Counted from the stretch's first letter, positions 1 to 7,433 are shown. The stretch is 64,000 nucleotides of DNA from Paludibacteraceae bacterium (GCA_017450685.1 JAFSTB010000024.1:1-64000); one strand, 5' to 3'. Translations and numbers: made by a program. The notes: a model not told the origin generated them from the letters alone.

Positions 1-534
1 GGTCATCCGGGCACGTTCTTCTTCCCATCGCCGTTCATCAGCCTCACGTGCTGCTTTCTCATCAGCCTCACACTTGAGGCAGTAAGCACGGTTGCGCTCC
101 ACAAGAAAAGTGTGCAACCAGTCGAGCAATACGGCTCCGTTGAGGTCGTAGAGTTTGCCAAAGCGTGATAGGCGGCATTGCCGGAAAAAGAGCGCGATGT
201 CGTCCATCTTGAGGTCGGGGTACTCGTCAAGTATGAGGGTGGCTGTCTCGGCTACTTGGTGGTCGTCCATCGTGTTGCGGCGACCGATGAAGTCAAGATA
301 CTTGCTTATGGCTACGCTGATGTAGGCGAGGGTGAACATACGCCATTGTTCTGACTGCTCTGCGAGTTCGCCAATGGTGGCGTGGTTGGAGGTCAACACA
401 TCATCGTATGTTCTGCAAGCGATGTTACTTAAGATTGAAGCGGGTGTCGCCAAGTTGCTGTATGCGACTATAAGGCTTTGCTTCGGTAGTGTTGGCAGCA
501 GTGGTTGCTGCTTGGCGAGGGTTGTTGTTTCCAT
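1..534 (-). CDS. Phage hypothetical protein, C-terminus outside the window
   Basis: An open frame starts with ATG at 534 and stays open to base 1, giving the first 178 residues. The N-terminus begins METTTLAKQQPLLPTLPKQ, the middle is helical with aromatic residues (SEQWRMFTLAYISVAISKYL), and the last visible part is very charged (EEERARMT). It overlaps the 3' end of the replication-organiser gene by 110 bp, so it is the next gene in the leftward early operon. It resembles small conserved proteins of Bacteroides phages (possibly the DUF6633 group), but that name is from memory and its function is unknown. The open frame and operon position make the gene likely; the overlap is unusually long. 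Confidence 0.6.
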   Translation of the reverse strand, partial: METTTLAKQQPLLPTLPKQSLIVAYSNLATPASILSNIACRTYDDVLTSNHATIGELAEQSEQWRMFTLAYISVAISKYLDFIGRRNTMDDHQVAETATLILDEYPDLKMDDIALFFRQCRLSRFGKLYDLNGAVLLDWLHTFLVERNRAYCLKCEADEKAAREADERRWEEERARMT

Positions 535-1129
535 GATTTGTTTCGTTTTTTCGTTTTTGTTCCCAAGTGCGGACGGCGGCTTGCCAGTCTTTCATTGGCG
601 TTTTGCCAACCAGCCAGCCTTTGGATTCGTAGAAGTAGAAGAACGCCTCGGCATCGATGCCGTTCTGTCGCTCTTGGCAGTAGGCTGCTATCTGCTCGAT
701 GGTGGGTTTTTGGAATTTCGATTTTTTAAGCGCGGCTTCTTTATTCTCTCTATTATTATCTATATTATCTATAATAATGGGGGTTGCAATTTGCAAGGGG
801 TCGGGTTGCATTTTGCAAGGGGTTGCATTTTGCAAGGGGTTGCAATTTGCAAGGGGTCGGGTTCGGTATGTAGTGGCTTTGCCGTTGGCGATGATCTCCT
901 CTATCAGTCCGGCAGTGACAAGGGTTCTCAGGGCTCGGCGAGCGGTGTACTCGGAGGCTCGTAGCCAATATGCCATGTCGGCGAGCGGTTTGTCGTAGCC
1001 GCCGAATTGCGCAGTGGCACTGCGCACCACTTGGTAGGCTATCTGCTCCGGCAGGGATAGGCTCGGCAGACGATCGATATACTCGCTGTCGTACTTTAAG
1101 AAGCCTCTATGTTTGGGTTGGGATTTCAT
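425..1129 (-). CDS. Phage replication organiser-like protein with N-terminal winged helix
   Basis: 234 residues. Residues about 25-90 look like a winged-helix DNA-binding domain (SLPEQIAYQVVRSA, then ASEYTARRALRTLVTAGLIEE). Residues about 92-118 are a low-complexity linker encoded by four DNA iterons, followed by a poly-N/D/E stretch encoded by an AT-rich segment. The C-terminal part (TIEQIAAYCQERQNGIDAEAFFYFYESKGWLVGKTPMKDWQAAVRTW) is the short helical domain found at the end of many phage replisome organisers of the DnaD/O type. The start overlaps the stop of the next upstream gene by 4 bp (ATGA). The arrangement of DNA-binding domain, iteron-coded linker and C-terminal partner domain parallels lambda O, which is inference. 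No helicase or primase motif is present in the protein. Confidence 0.6.
   Translation of the reverse strand: MKSQPKHRGFLKYDSEYIDRLPSLSLPEQIAYQVVRSATAQFGGYDKPLADMAYWLRASEYTARRALRTLVTAGLIEEIIANGKATTYRTRPLANCNPLQNATPCKMQPDPLQIATPIIIDNIDNNRENKEAALKKSKFQKPTIEQIAAYCQERQNGIDAEAFFYFYESKGWLVGKTPMKDWQAAVRTWEQKRKNETNHGNNNPRQAATTAANTTEAKPYSRIQQLGDTRFNLK
741..856. other. Putative phage replication origin: four iterons next to AT-rich DNA
   Basis: Four copies of the 17-bp unit TTGCAWTTTGCAAGGGG lie at 784-800, 806-822, 823-839 and 840-856; the last three are directly abutting and the first is 5 bp away. The core TTGCA...TGCAA has dyad symmetry. Immediately beside them, 741-779 is almost pure A+T. They lie inside the replication organiser gene, at the linker between its two domains. 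Iterons plus an AT-rich region inside an initiator gene is the layout of lambda ori. Function is inferred. Confidence 0.55.
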
Positions 1130-1854
1130 TCAAATAAACTCATTTGTGAGAATGGTTGCAACTTGCCGAGTATGAAATCACAGATAAAGTTTCGTGCATA
1201 CGCCGGACTAATTAGTGAGCGTTCCTCGCTGCACATTCCTGCTTTCTTTGATGGGGATGCGCTCCGTATAGTCTTTTTCTCTTTCGGCTTTTCGTAACTT
1301 TCACCAAAGGTCGGTGCGCAGTTCAAATACCAATAGGCGGTAGGCTTGACGTAATAATCACCTCGCCTTGTTCTGTCTTTGTCTATCACTTTCGGTCTGT
1401 ATGGAAAGTTATTGTGCAAGTAGTGGTGTTCGCTGTGAGGATTCTCCACAATCATACGCAGGTGCTTTATCTCGGCGACCATAAATAGTTGCAATATCAG
1501 TTCATAAAACTTTTGCCGCTCTCTGCTCCTTTGCAAGATATATTCGCCAATCTCCTCTATTCGTTGGTTTCTTTCGTTGAAATTCACCCCACTGAACATT
1601 AGTGTGTTGTTTTCGCAAAAGTATATGCAAGGGAAGAACGCCATTATAAGGTCATCGGGAGTTATCTCGTCAAAAACACTCGCCCCCCCCCTGTACGCTT
1701 GCTCAATCTCTGCAAAGAGGTCGCACACGTGGTCGGTCTGCTCGAACTCGTTTTGTATGTCGTAGTCTTCGGCTGGTATTCCTAACTTGATAAACTCGTT
1801 TTTGAACGTGCCCGACTGCTCAAATAAGCAATATACTTTACCTTTTATTTCCAT
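1126..1854 (-). CDS. DNA methyltransferase-like phage protein
   Basis: 242 residues, starting MEIKGKVYCLFEQSGTFKNE. The opening (LFEQSGTFKNEFIKLG) resembles the SAM-binding motif I region of small phage proteins annotated as DNA cytosine methyltransferases; the DLIMAFFPCIYFCE segment near residue 70 has the Pro-Cys pair expected of a C5 methyltransferase active site, and the C-terminal ISPAYARNFICDFILG resembles the closing motif of that group. It is shorter than typical C5 enzymes and has no clear target recognition domain, so activity is uncertain. The gene contains a G9 tract (C9 on the plus strand) at 1683-1691 that keeps the frame as sequenced. It overlaps the replication gene by 4 bp. 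Confidence 0.5.
   Translation of the reverse strand: MEIKGKVYCLFEQSGTFKNEFIKLGIPAEDYDIQNEFEQTDHVCDLFAEIEQAYRGGASVFDEITPDDLIMAFFPCIYFCENNTLMFSGVNFNERNQRIEEIGEYILQRSRERQKFYELILQLFMVAEIKHLRMIVENPHSEHHYLHNNFPYRPKVIDKDRTRRGDYYVKPTAYWYLNCAPTFGESYEKPKEKKTIRSASPSKKAGMCSEERSLISPAYARNFICDFILGKLQPFSQMSLFE
1683..1691. repeat. Homopolymer tract C9 (G9 in the coding sense)
   Basis: Nine consecutive C on the plus strand read as AGG GGG GGG GCG in the methyltransferase-like gene, giving Arg-Gly-Gly-Ala. The gene is in frame at nine; loss or gain of one base would truncate it. One of only two G/C runs of this length noticed in the window. Confidence 0.85.
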
Positions 1855-1888
1855 ATCCGTTCCTGTTCAGTTGTTGTTCATTGCCTGT

Positions 1889-2626
1889 TCAAAATGGTGT
1901 GGTGTTTAGTTCCAACGTCAGCCCTTTGGTGGCGTAGGTGGTGGGTTTGCCTGTGTGGCGGATTATCTCGCGGCAGAAAGCCTGCGGGTCGCTGTTGCGG
2001 GCAGACAAATGTATGAGTACTATCTGCGCCACCTTGCGTAGGTCGTTGGCTGCAAGCATATCCTTGAGGTGTTCAAGCGACATGTGGCTGTCGAGGGTGC
2101 GGTTCTTGAGCGCAGCGGGTATTAGTCCGGCTTCGACATTGGCGTTGAGCAGGGGCAGCGAGTAGTTGCACTCGATGAGCAGGTTCGTCATGTCGGGTAT
2201 GCGATAGCGCAGGTAGTAGGTGTCGGTGGCAAACAAGAGGCGTCCCAAGTCCTCGTGGTCGATGATGTAGGCAAACGGCTCAGCGGCATCGTGCTCGGCT
2301 GGTATGGGTCGCACTCGGAAACCGCCTATCTGCACCGTGCGCAGAGGAGCGAGAACTTGCGGTCGACGGCTGCGCTTGTAACATAATGCCTCGGCTGTTC
2401 CCTTGCTGCAATACACCGGCATCAGTTGCAGGTAATCCTCGATGTAGTGCGCGTGGTCGCCGTGTTCGTGCGTTACGAGACAGCCTGCCACCTTTTTCGT
2501 TTGCCAGCCTAACGCGGCAAGGCAGTCCTGCCGTGGCACGCCACACTCAAGGACGAGTGCTTCGGTGTCACTTTGCAGGACATAGCCATTGCCTGTTGAG
2601 CCACTATTGAGGATGGTGAGGGTCAT
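1889..2626 (-). CDS. Metallo-beta-lactamase-fold hydrolase (phage)
   Basis: 245 residues. The metal-binding signature THEHGDH is at residues 52-58 (HxHxDH), with further ligands expected at the His of IPAEHDAAEPF and the Asp of LLFATDTYYL, and a C-terminal His in LIHLSARNS. This is the YycJ/ElaC-like branch of the MBL superfamily, whose members include nucleases and phosphodiesterases; phages of Bacteroidota often carry it beside recombination genes. It lies directly downstream of the RecT gene block in the same leftward operon and overlaps the preceding small gene by 23 bp. A role as a nuclease partner for recombination is plausible but unproven. Confidence 0.8.
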   Translation of the reverse strand: MTLTILNSGSTGNGYVLQSDTEALVLECGVPRQDCLAALGWQTKKVAGCLVTHEHGDHAHYIEDYLQLMPVYCSKGTAEALCYKRSRRPQVLAPLRTVQIGGFRVRPIPAEHDAAEPFAYIIDHEDLGRLLFATDTYYLRYRIPDMTNLLIECNYSLPLLNANVEAGLIPAALKNRTLDSHMSLEHLKDMLAANDLRKVAQIVLIHLSARNSDPQAFCREIIRHTGKPTTYATKGLTLELNTTPF

Positions 2627-2759
2627 TGTTCATTGGATTTTTGTCAGCCCATTCTGCACCTGCGATGAACAAGCGCGCTACAATGGGACGATTCTCTTCT
2701 TGGTACTGCTTGGCAAATTCCATAGCAGCCTCCGTGATACGATACTTTCGCAAATCCAT
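2604..2759 (-). CDS. Small conserved phage protein, 51 aa
   Basis: A 51-residue protein beginning MDLRKYRITEAAMEFA, with a helical body (QYQEENRPIVARLFIAGAEWADK). The ATG at 2759 lies one base after the recT stop codon, which favours it over a longer frame that would extend back into recT. The AGAEWAD motif is common in small proteins of Bacteroides phages. No function is known; translational coupling to recT is suggested by the spacing. Confidence 0.6.
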   Translation of the reverse strand: MDLRKYRITEAAMEFAKQYQEENRPIVARLFIAGAEWADKNPMNNDPHHPQ

Positions 2760-2760
2760 T

Positions 2761-3567
2761 TTACAAGTCGAATACTGACGGCATTGCTGCTTTCTTGTTT
2801 GTTTCAAGGTCTGCATTGCTCTTTGGTGCAGCATCAGTCTTTGCCGGAGCAGGTTCAGCCTTGGGCTGTGGTGCTTCGGGTGCAGCGTCCTCCGGCGGCA
2901 GGTCTTGTTGGTTGGCGTTTGCGAGTACTTTCTGCTCGTTCACTTCCTCGTAGGTTGTGTCCTCTACTGGTACGCGCTCCTCTGTAGTGTACATTGCTCC
3001 GAGTTGGGTCGGGAACGCCTCACGCAATGCGTGCATAAGGGCTACCTTACGTATCATCGTGCATTTGATAGCGTTCCAAGTGCTGCGCCCTTTGTCGTAG
3101 TCTTTGAGGTTGACCATCGCCTTGTATGGGAACTTGCGGTCGGAGCGATAGACCTCTGCCCAGCCGCCGAGCAGCACATCGCCGTCAAGCATGAACTCGC
3201 CCTCTTCGTAGCGCACCTCCGTGCCACGCTTGAGGATTAGTCCGGCTTTGAAACCCTCGTATTCAGCGCAGCCCTCGGCGCGTTTCATAAAGGCTTCTTT
3301 GCTAACGATGATAGAGGCATTGTCCTCGCCACCACGGTTGTTGGCGAACTTGACGAGGTAGGCTTCGTTGAGGAACGGGTTGAGTTGTTGGTACTTGCAA
3401 ATCGAAATGAATTGCAGTATCTCTTGGTCAGTTACATTACCGTTACCTTTGGTGAGGTATTGACGGACGATAGCGGCGTTGAGTTTGATTGATTGTCCGA
3501 GCGTTTCATAGGTTACCTCGAACTTGGCTGCTGGACTTGCGACAGCGGATTGATTGGTTTGTGCCAT
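2761..3567 (-). CDS. recT: RecT-type single-strand annealing protein
   Basis: The protein matches the RecT/Bet family of phage single-strand annealing proteins. Conserved blocks are ILQFISICKYQQLNPFLNEAYLVK, ASIIVSKEAFMKRAEG and the core DYDKGRSTWNAIKCTMIRKVAL, which carries the basic and aromatic residues used for DNA binding. RecT anneals complementary single strands during phage recombination and replication. The frame can be extended to an ATG at 3597 (MEKLLKTFTT...), but this would overlap the preceding small gene; the ATG at 3567 (MAQTNQ) lies 14 bp after that gene's stop and is preferred, giving 268 residues. The C-terminal 50 residues are Pro/Ala/Lys-rich and probably disordered. It is encoded with a zinc-hook ATPase and an MBL-fold protein. 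Confidence 0.88.
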   Translation of the reverse strand: MAQTNQSAVASPAAKFEVTYETLGQSIKLNAAIVRQYLTKGNGNVTDQEILQFISICKYQQLNPFLNEAYLVKFANNRGGEDNASIIVSKEAFMKRAEGCAEYEGFKAGLILKRGTEVRYEEGEFMLDGDVLLGGWAEVYRSDRKFPYKAMVNLKDYDKGRSTWNAIKCTMIRKVALMHALREAFPTQLGAMYTTEERVPVEDTTYEEVNEQKVLANANQQDLPPEDAAPEAPQPKAEPAPAKTDAAPKSNADLETNKKAAMPSVFDL

Positions 3568-3581
3568 AGTTGTGAATGTTT

Positions 3582-3722
3582 TTAGTAGTTTTTCCATATT
3601 TTGTGGGTCTTTCCACTTTGTTTGTCTGTTACGAATTTGTAATTTCTACCGCGTGTACGCTTGCGGTTGTTTTTTGGAGCGAACTTATTTGCTCCGAAGA
3701 TTCCATTTAATAGTTTGTTCAT
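3582..3722 (-). CDS. Small basic phage protein, 46 aa
   Basis: A 46-residue frame from ATG at 3722 to TAA at 3582: begins MNKLLNGIFGANKF, then a very basic segment (APKNNRKRTRGRNYKF) and ends KIWKNY. It fills the gap between the DUF4494 gene and recT and its stop is 14 bp before the preferred recT start. The composition suggests nucleic acid binding, but there is no recognised domain. Supported by operon packing rather than by homology. Confidence 0.5.
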   Translation of the reverse strand: MNKLLNGIFGANKFAPKNNRKRTRGRNYKFVTDKQSGKTHKIWKNY

Positions 3723-3732
3723 TGGTGAATGT

Positions 3733-4173
3733 TTACTTGGTTATTACTTCGATTATCTTTGTCTTGACCACATCGTCAATGGTGTAGTCGTTGACGCTGT
3801 CTTTGAGGTAGTTCTGCACGGTCTTGTGCGCGGCAGGCACGTCCGTGTCATCTACGAGGAGGTAGAACGAGGTGGGTTTCTCTCTGCCTGATTCATCAAG
3901 AATGTTCATCGTTACCTTGGCTTTGTAGAACGCCGTGTCCTTGTCTTTAAGTTCGCCTACCTCGTCTAATAGCAGACGGTCGTAGGTTACACGCTTGCAG
4001 GCTGCTACCTCGATGTCCGAGCCGAGGTGTGCAAAGGGTTTGACTTCCTCAAGGGCTTTGCTCTCGGCATCGGCAAAGGTGAGCGTTTCGATGAGATAAA
4101 CCAGTTGTTGCTTTTGCAACTTGCCGTCTTCATTCTCCTTGGTGAAGGCGACCTTGACTTCCATTAGTTTCAT
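3733..4173 (-). CDS. DUF4494 family phage protein
   Basis: 146 residues starting MKLMEVKVAFTKENEDGK at the ATG at 4173; the frame is open further upstream but has no homology there and would overlap the next gene. The pattern (VYLIETLTFADAESKALEEV, then IEVAACKRVTYDRLLLDE and YLLVDDTDVPAAHKTVQNYLKDS) matches the DUF4494 family found in Bacteroidota phages and mobile elements. Function unknown. It is 10 bp upstream of the small basic protein in the same operon and is separated from the zinc-hook ATPase gene by an 83-bp gap with a strong inverted repeat. Confidence 0.75.
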   Translation of the reverse strand: MKLMEVKVAFTKENEDGKLQKQQLVYLIETLTFADAESKALEEVKPFAHLGSDIEVAACKRVTYDRLLLDEVGELKDKDTAFYKAKVTMNILDESGREKPTSFYLLVDDTDVPAAHKTVQNYLKDSVNDYTIDDVVKTKIIEVITK

Positions 4174-4215
4174 TGTTTTTTCGTTATTAAATGGTTGATA
4201 TTTAAGTTTTTGCAA

Positions 4216-4258
4216 AGTACGCACTATTATTTGGAACACGCAAGTAATAGTTCGTACT
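4216..4258. repeat. Inverted repeat between phage genes
   Basis: Arms AGTACGCACTATTA (4216-4229) and TAATAGTTCGTACT (4245-4258) pair over 13 of 14 positions with a 15-bp spacer. The right arm overlaps the stop codon of the ATPase gene. It could be an operator or an RNA hairpin; there is no U-run typical of an intrinsic terminator on the transcribed strand. Confidence 0.6.
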
Positions 4259-6227
4259 ATTTGCAGATTTTCAATTCGCTGCCTGCTACTACGGTCAGTT
4301 TGATGGATTGTCCGTTGGTGGGCAGGGTGTCGGTTACTGATTCGGCATTGTCGATGAAGAGGGGTGCGCTGACCCCATAGGCTTGTGCAAAGCCGTTGCA
4401 GATGTCTATGCCTGCGTTGACGCGTGTGGCTGTGTTCTGCTGCTCGTAAGGTACGCCATTGATGATTGCTTGGCAGATTTCTTTCTCGCCATCGTTGGTG
4501 AGGTTCGGTTCGTACATCTTCCAATGCACCATTGTGAACAGGCTGCTCACGCCCTCCTCCACGGCTGTTATCTTGGCTTTGCGGAAAGCCTGTATCTGCG
4601 CTTCTCTGCCCTCGTAATCGGCTATGAGGTTGGCGAGGTCGCGCTGCTCATCTTCGAGGCGTTTGCGCTCGGCATCTATGCGTGCGTTTGTGTCGCGCCC
4701 TGCAAGGCGTTTGAGGAGTTGGTCGCGGAGTTCAGTGATTTCGGCAATTTCCCCCTTTAGAGCATCAATACGCACGGAGTTGAGGTTGGGCTGCTTGGCT
4801 ACGGCTTCAGTGGCGATTCGCTCTTCTATTTCGGCTTTGGAGCGCAGGGCTTTCTGATATTCCTCATCGTTGGCGAGTATCTGCTCGGCTGTCAGCAGTT
4901 TGGCGCGGCGAGCGGTCAGTTCGTTGGCTTGTGCTTGCAGGAGTGGCAGGCGTGCTGCATCGGCTTCGTTCTTGGCTTTCAGTTCGTCATTCTCCTTGGT
5001 GAGTTGGTCAATTCGTGCCTTGGCTGATTCTGCTTCACGCTGTATGCGTGTCAGTGCATCTGCTTTCAGCGAGTTCCATTCGGCACGTGCATTGTCGCGA
5101 GCGGTTTGCATTTGGCTCTCCGGCAGGGGTTGTCCGCAGGTGGGGCATACGCCGTTGATTGTCGGCTCTTGGTACTCCTCAGCGTTCTTGGCTTTCCATT
5201 GCTCACGCAGGTTGGCTATCAGCGAGCGGTAGCGGTTGATGTCCTGTTCGATGATAGTGGCTTGTGTCTTGCTGAATTCGATGCGTCGTGCAATCTGCTC
5301 GGCTTCGGCTTGTGCTTGCTGCAACTCCGTAGTGATGTCGTTGTAGTGCTTGTTGTAGGCGATAAATGCGCGCTCTTCCCATTCGGCAATCATCTGCATC
5401 GTTTTGTTGAGGTCAGCACGGCGTTCATTGGCTCGCTGCACATCGGCTTCGTCAATGGTCTGCTTTTGCAACTCGTCAATCTCTGCCTGCTTGGCGGCAA
5501 TCTCCTCGTTGATGCTCTTTATGCTGTTATCAAGCAAGTCGAAGTTATCATTCACCCGCAGGCGGTCTTGTGCTTCGAGGGCTGCAGGTATGCTGTCGAG
5601 GTTGACTTGTGCTTGTTTCTTACCTTGCTTCACGGTGGCTTGCAACTCCTCAATGGTCAGCCCGTCATTGAGGGCTTTGAGGACGGCAGGGAACTTGGCG
5701 GCGATGGCTCGCTCGTCAATAGCAGGTGCTATGGCTTGCAGGGCTGCGCGGCAGGCTTTCTGCTCCATGTTCGGGACAATGCCGATGCTCGATATTAAGA
5801 ACCACTTGTCGAGCGGCATTATCTCGGTCAGTTTGGCGTTGTACTGCGAAAGGGTCAGCGGCACTTCGTTGATGGCGTACTCGCTTGTTGTGCCTTTGTA
5901 TATCAGTTCGGCAGTGCCGCGCGGCTTCACCCAGTTCTCTTTGAGTGTGCGCTCCACGATGAGCGGGTTGCCGTCAATGGTGAGGTAGAGTTTGACTGAT
6001 GTCGTCAGTTTGTGGCGAACCTCGTTGTTCTCGTCAAGGGGTTGCACCTTGGGGCTGTTGCCGGACTGGTTCTTGTCAAACAAGCACCAGAGGTAGGCTT
6101 CGTAGATGGTGGACTTGCCTGTGCCGTTGCCACCGCAGATGTTGGTTTGGTCGGTGAACTCATACGTTGCTTGAGCCACGCCTTTGAAGTTCTGCAACTC
6201 CATTTTGGTCAGTTGGACAGTTTTCAT
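4257..6227 (-). CDS. SbcC/Rad50-like AAA ATPase with zinc hook (phage)
   Basis: 656 residues. Walker A is GGNGTGKS (residues 32-39) after an LQNFKGV strand typical of SMC/RecF/Rad50 proteins. A long coiled coil follows, interrupted near residue 360 by CPTCGQPL, the CxxC zinc hook that dimerises Rad50/SbcC. The Walker B region near residue 627 reads PLFIDNAES. A second coiled coil precedes it. Rad50-type ATPases move on DNA ends with an Mre11/SbcD nuclease; no SbcD is visible here, only an MBL-fold protein about 2 kb downstream. The protein probably processes DNA ends for RecT annealing (inference). The start overlaps the previous gene by 4 bp. The length is about two thirds of cellular SbcC. 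Confidence 0.85.
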   Translation of the reverse strand: MKTVQLTKMELQNFKGVAQATYEFTDQTNICGGNGTGKSTIYEAYLWCLFDKNQSGNSPKVQPLDENNEVRHKLTTSVKLYLTIDGNPLIVERTLKENWVKPRGTAELIYKGTTSEYAINEVPLTLSQYNAKLTEIMPLDKWFLISSIGIVPNMEQKACRAALQAIAPAIDERAIAAKFPAVLKALNDGLTIEELQATVKQGKKQAQVNLDSIPAALEAQDRLRVNDNFDLLDNSIKSINEEIAAKQAEIDELQKQTIDEADVQRANERRADLNKTMQMIAEWEERAFIAYNKHYNDITTELQQAQAEAEQIARRIEFSKTQATIIEQDINRYRSLIANLREQWKAKNAEEYQEPTINGVCPTCGQPLPESQMQTARDNARAEWNSLKADALTRIQREAESAKARIDQLTKENDELKAKNEADAARLPLLQAQANELTARRAKLLTAEQILANDEEYQKALRSKAEIEERIATEAVAKQPNLNSVRIDALKGEIAEITELRDQLLKRLAGRDTNARIDAERKRLEDEQRDLANLIADYEGREAQIQAFRKAKITAVEEGVSSLFTMVHWKMYEPNLTNDGEKEICQAIINGVPYEQQNTATRVNAGIDICNGFAQAYGVSAPLFIDNAESVTDTLPTNGQSIKLTVVAGSELKICK

Positions 6228-6586
6228 TGTTTCGCTTTTTTATTCAAATTATACATTTTGTTGTAGAGGTTGGAGTGTACGCGTTTCCAGCGTGCCACCT
6301 CACTTTTTTCAATTCTTACTTGTCCGCCGTATTCGTAACTCTCCAACTCTCCACGGCGGCGCATGTTGTCAATCGTCCCCTCCGAGAAGCCGAGTGCAAG
6401 TGCAGCCTCTTTCTTGGTGTAGGGTTCTTCGGCAGATGCCTTGGCAGCGAGTTCGGCTTGGTAGTAACCCTGTCGCACACCTTCCATAAAGGCTTCCTCG
6501 TAGTGCGAGTTGAGCCAACTGACGAAGGTGTCGGTCTCTACCATTATCATCGCACGCTGTCCGGCTAATTGTTCGAGTGGGTTCAT
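6224..6586 (-). CDS. MerR/excisionase-type helix-turn-helix protein
   Basis: 120 residues. Residues about 56-103 (YTKKEAALALGFSEGTIDNMRR... VRIEKSEVARWKR) are the short winged helix-turn-helix of the HTH_17/excisionase group, here with a helical N-terminal extension. Such proteins act as excisionases or as small regulators in phages. It sits between the zinc-hook ATPase gene and small hypothetical genes with 4-bp overlaps on both sides, so it belongs to the early operon. The role (excision or regulation) cannot be decided from sequence. Confidence 0.7.
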   Translation of the reverse strand: MNPLEQLAGQRAMIMVETDTFVSWLNSHYEEAFMEGVRQGYYQAELAAKASAEEPYTKKEAALALGFSEGTIDNMRRRGELESYEYGGQVRIEKSEVARWKRVHSNLYNKMYNLNKKAKQ

Positions 6587-6783
6587 TGTTCTTCTTGTTT
6601 TTTGCTTTCTTCTTGTTCTTTTGCGGTCATTAAGATAATGTTGAAATAATCTTCAACAACCCACGCGAGATGCCTTGCCATCTCTGCTTCCATATCGTCC
6701 TGCATTCCTACAAATGCATTTTCGATGAAGTCTACTAATCCTTGCATTGCCGCAAGTTCGGTTTCGTCTAATGTGTAACTCAT
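6583..6783 (-). CDS. Small acidic phage protein, 66 aa
   Basis: A 66-residue acidic, helical protein (MSYTLDETELAAMQGLVDF ... KEQEESKKQEEQ). Its start and stop overlap both neighbours by 4 bp, which supports the frame. No domain is recognised; I assign no function. Confidence 0.6.
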   Translation of the reverse strand: MSYTLDETELAAMQGLVDFIENAFVGMQDDMEAEMARHLAWVVEDYFNIILMTAKEQEESKKQEEQ

Positions 6784-7037
6784 TGTTGTGCAGTTTTAGC
6801 GATTGCTTTTTCAAGTTGCTTGTTGGCACGCTCGGCATCCTTTTTGGTCTTTGCGACAAAAGTCAGCCACTCCTGTACCACGGTGTACTCACCAATGGTC
6901 AGTTCACCGATGTTGTTTCGTCTCAAGGCTCGGTGGAGCAGTACTCGCTTGTTGCGGCAGCAGTCGCCCCACGGGTCTTTGTTGCCCTTGGGCAGGTTCG
7001 CACGCATCGTGCGCAGTTGTTCGATAGTTGTTTCCAT
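6780..7037 (-). CDS. Small basic phage protein, 85 aa
   Basis: 85 residues, lysine/arginine-rich at both ends (METTIEQLRTMRANLPKG ... NKQLEKAIAKTAQQ) with a central EYTVVQEWLTFVAKTKKDAE helix. Overlaps the downstream gene by 4 bp. It resembles small conserved proteins in Bacteroides phage early operons, but no function is known. Confidence 0.6.
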   Translation of the reverse strand: METTIEQLRTMRANLPKGNKDPWGDCCRNKRVLLHRALRRNNIGELTIGEYTVVQEWLTFVAKTKKDAERANKQLEKAIAKTAQQ

Positions 7038-7038
7038 A

Positions 7039-7221
7039 TTAGTTGAGTTTTGTTATAAGTTCGATATAAAATTCACCATCGTTAAGTTCGGCTTGTTCTT
7101 TCAATACCTTGTAGATGGATTCACCTTTGATTGGCTCTTGTACATCAAATATAACCTGCCAACCACCTAACGAAGCGGGATTCTTGTGAGCCTTTTGCCC
7201 TCTTGCGAAAAACGTAGCCAT
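7039..7221 (-). CDS. Small phage protein, 60 aa
   Basis: 60 residues (MATFFARGQKAHKNPASLGG ... FYIELITKLN). The start codon shares a base with the upstream gene's stop, and its stop lies one base before the next gene, so the frame is supported by packing. The GESIYKVLKEQAELNDGEF segment is the only distinctive part. Function unknown. Confidence 0.55.
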   Translation of the reverse strand: MATFFARGQKAHKNPASLGGWQVIFDVQEPIKGESIYKVLKEQAELNDGEFYIELITKLN

Positions 7222-7433
7222 TATTCAACTCCCTCCTTTCTCTTGTAATATTCCTTGATGTGTTCGTCAACGAATAAGCAGAAGCCTATACTGAATGTGC
7301 CGTACATTGCTATTGCTGCCCAAAGGCTGTCCCAGCCGCACCCTTGCTTGTGCCATTCGTAGCATACGCCCACCACGAGGGCTATGCCTATTGCAGCCCA
7401 TATCGCTGCGTTGATTAGTCTTGCGGTTTTCAT
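7221..7433 (-). CDS. Small phage membrane protein, 70 aa
   Basis: 70 residues with two predicted membrane helices (about INAAIWAAIGIALVVGVCY and WAAIAMYGTFSIGFCLFV) and a charged C-terminus (KEYYKRKEGVE). Placed second in the leftward operon. Small membrane proteins early in phage operons may affect superinfection or membrane state, but nothing in this sequence shows that. Confidence 0.6.
   Translation of the reverse strand: MKTARLINAAIWAAIGIALVVGVCYEWHKQGCGWDSLWAAIAMYGTFSIGFCLFVDEHIKEYYKRKEGVE

Noticed and set aside
781..867. Short tandem repeats that could look like a CRISPR array
   Set aside because: The units are 17 bp, abutting, without spacers, and lie inside a coding sequence; iterons fit better.
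332..998. Plus-strand frames of 99-210 codons overlapping the replication organiser gene
   Set aside because: They are shadows: the plus-strand translation is low complexity and has no domains, while the minus-strand genes are in an operon and have homology.
3733..4524. Long 263-codon frame on the minus strand extending beyond DUF4494
   Set aside because: The upstream half overlaps the ATPase gene in another frame and has no protein-like composition; the DUF4494 domain begins at 4173.
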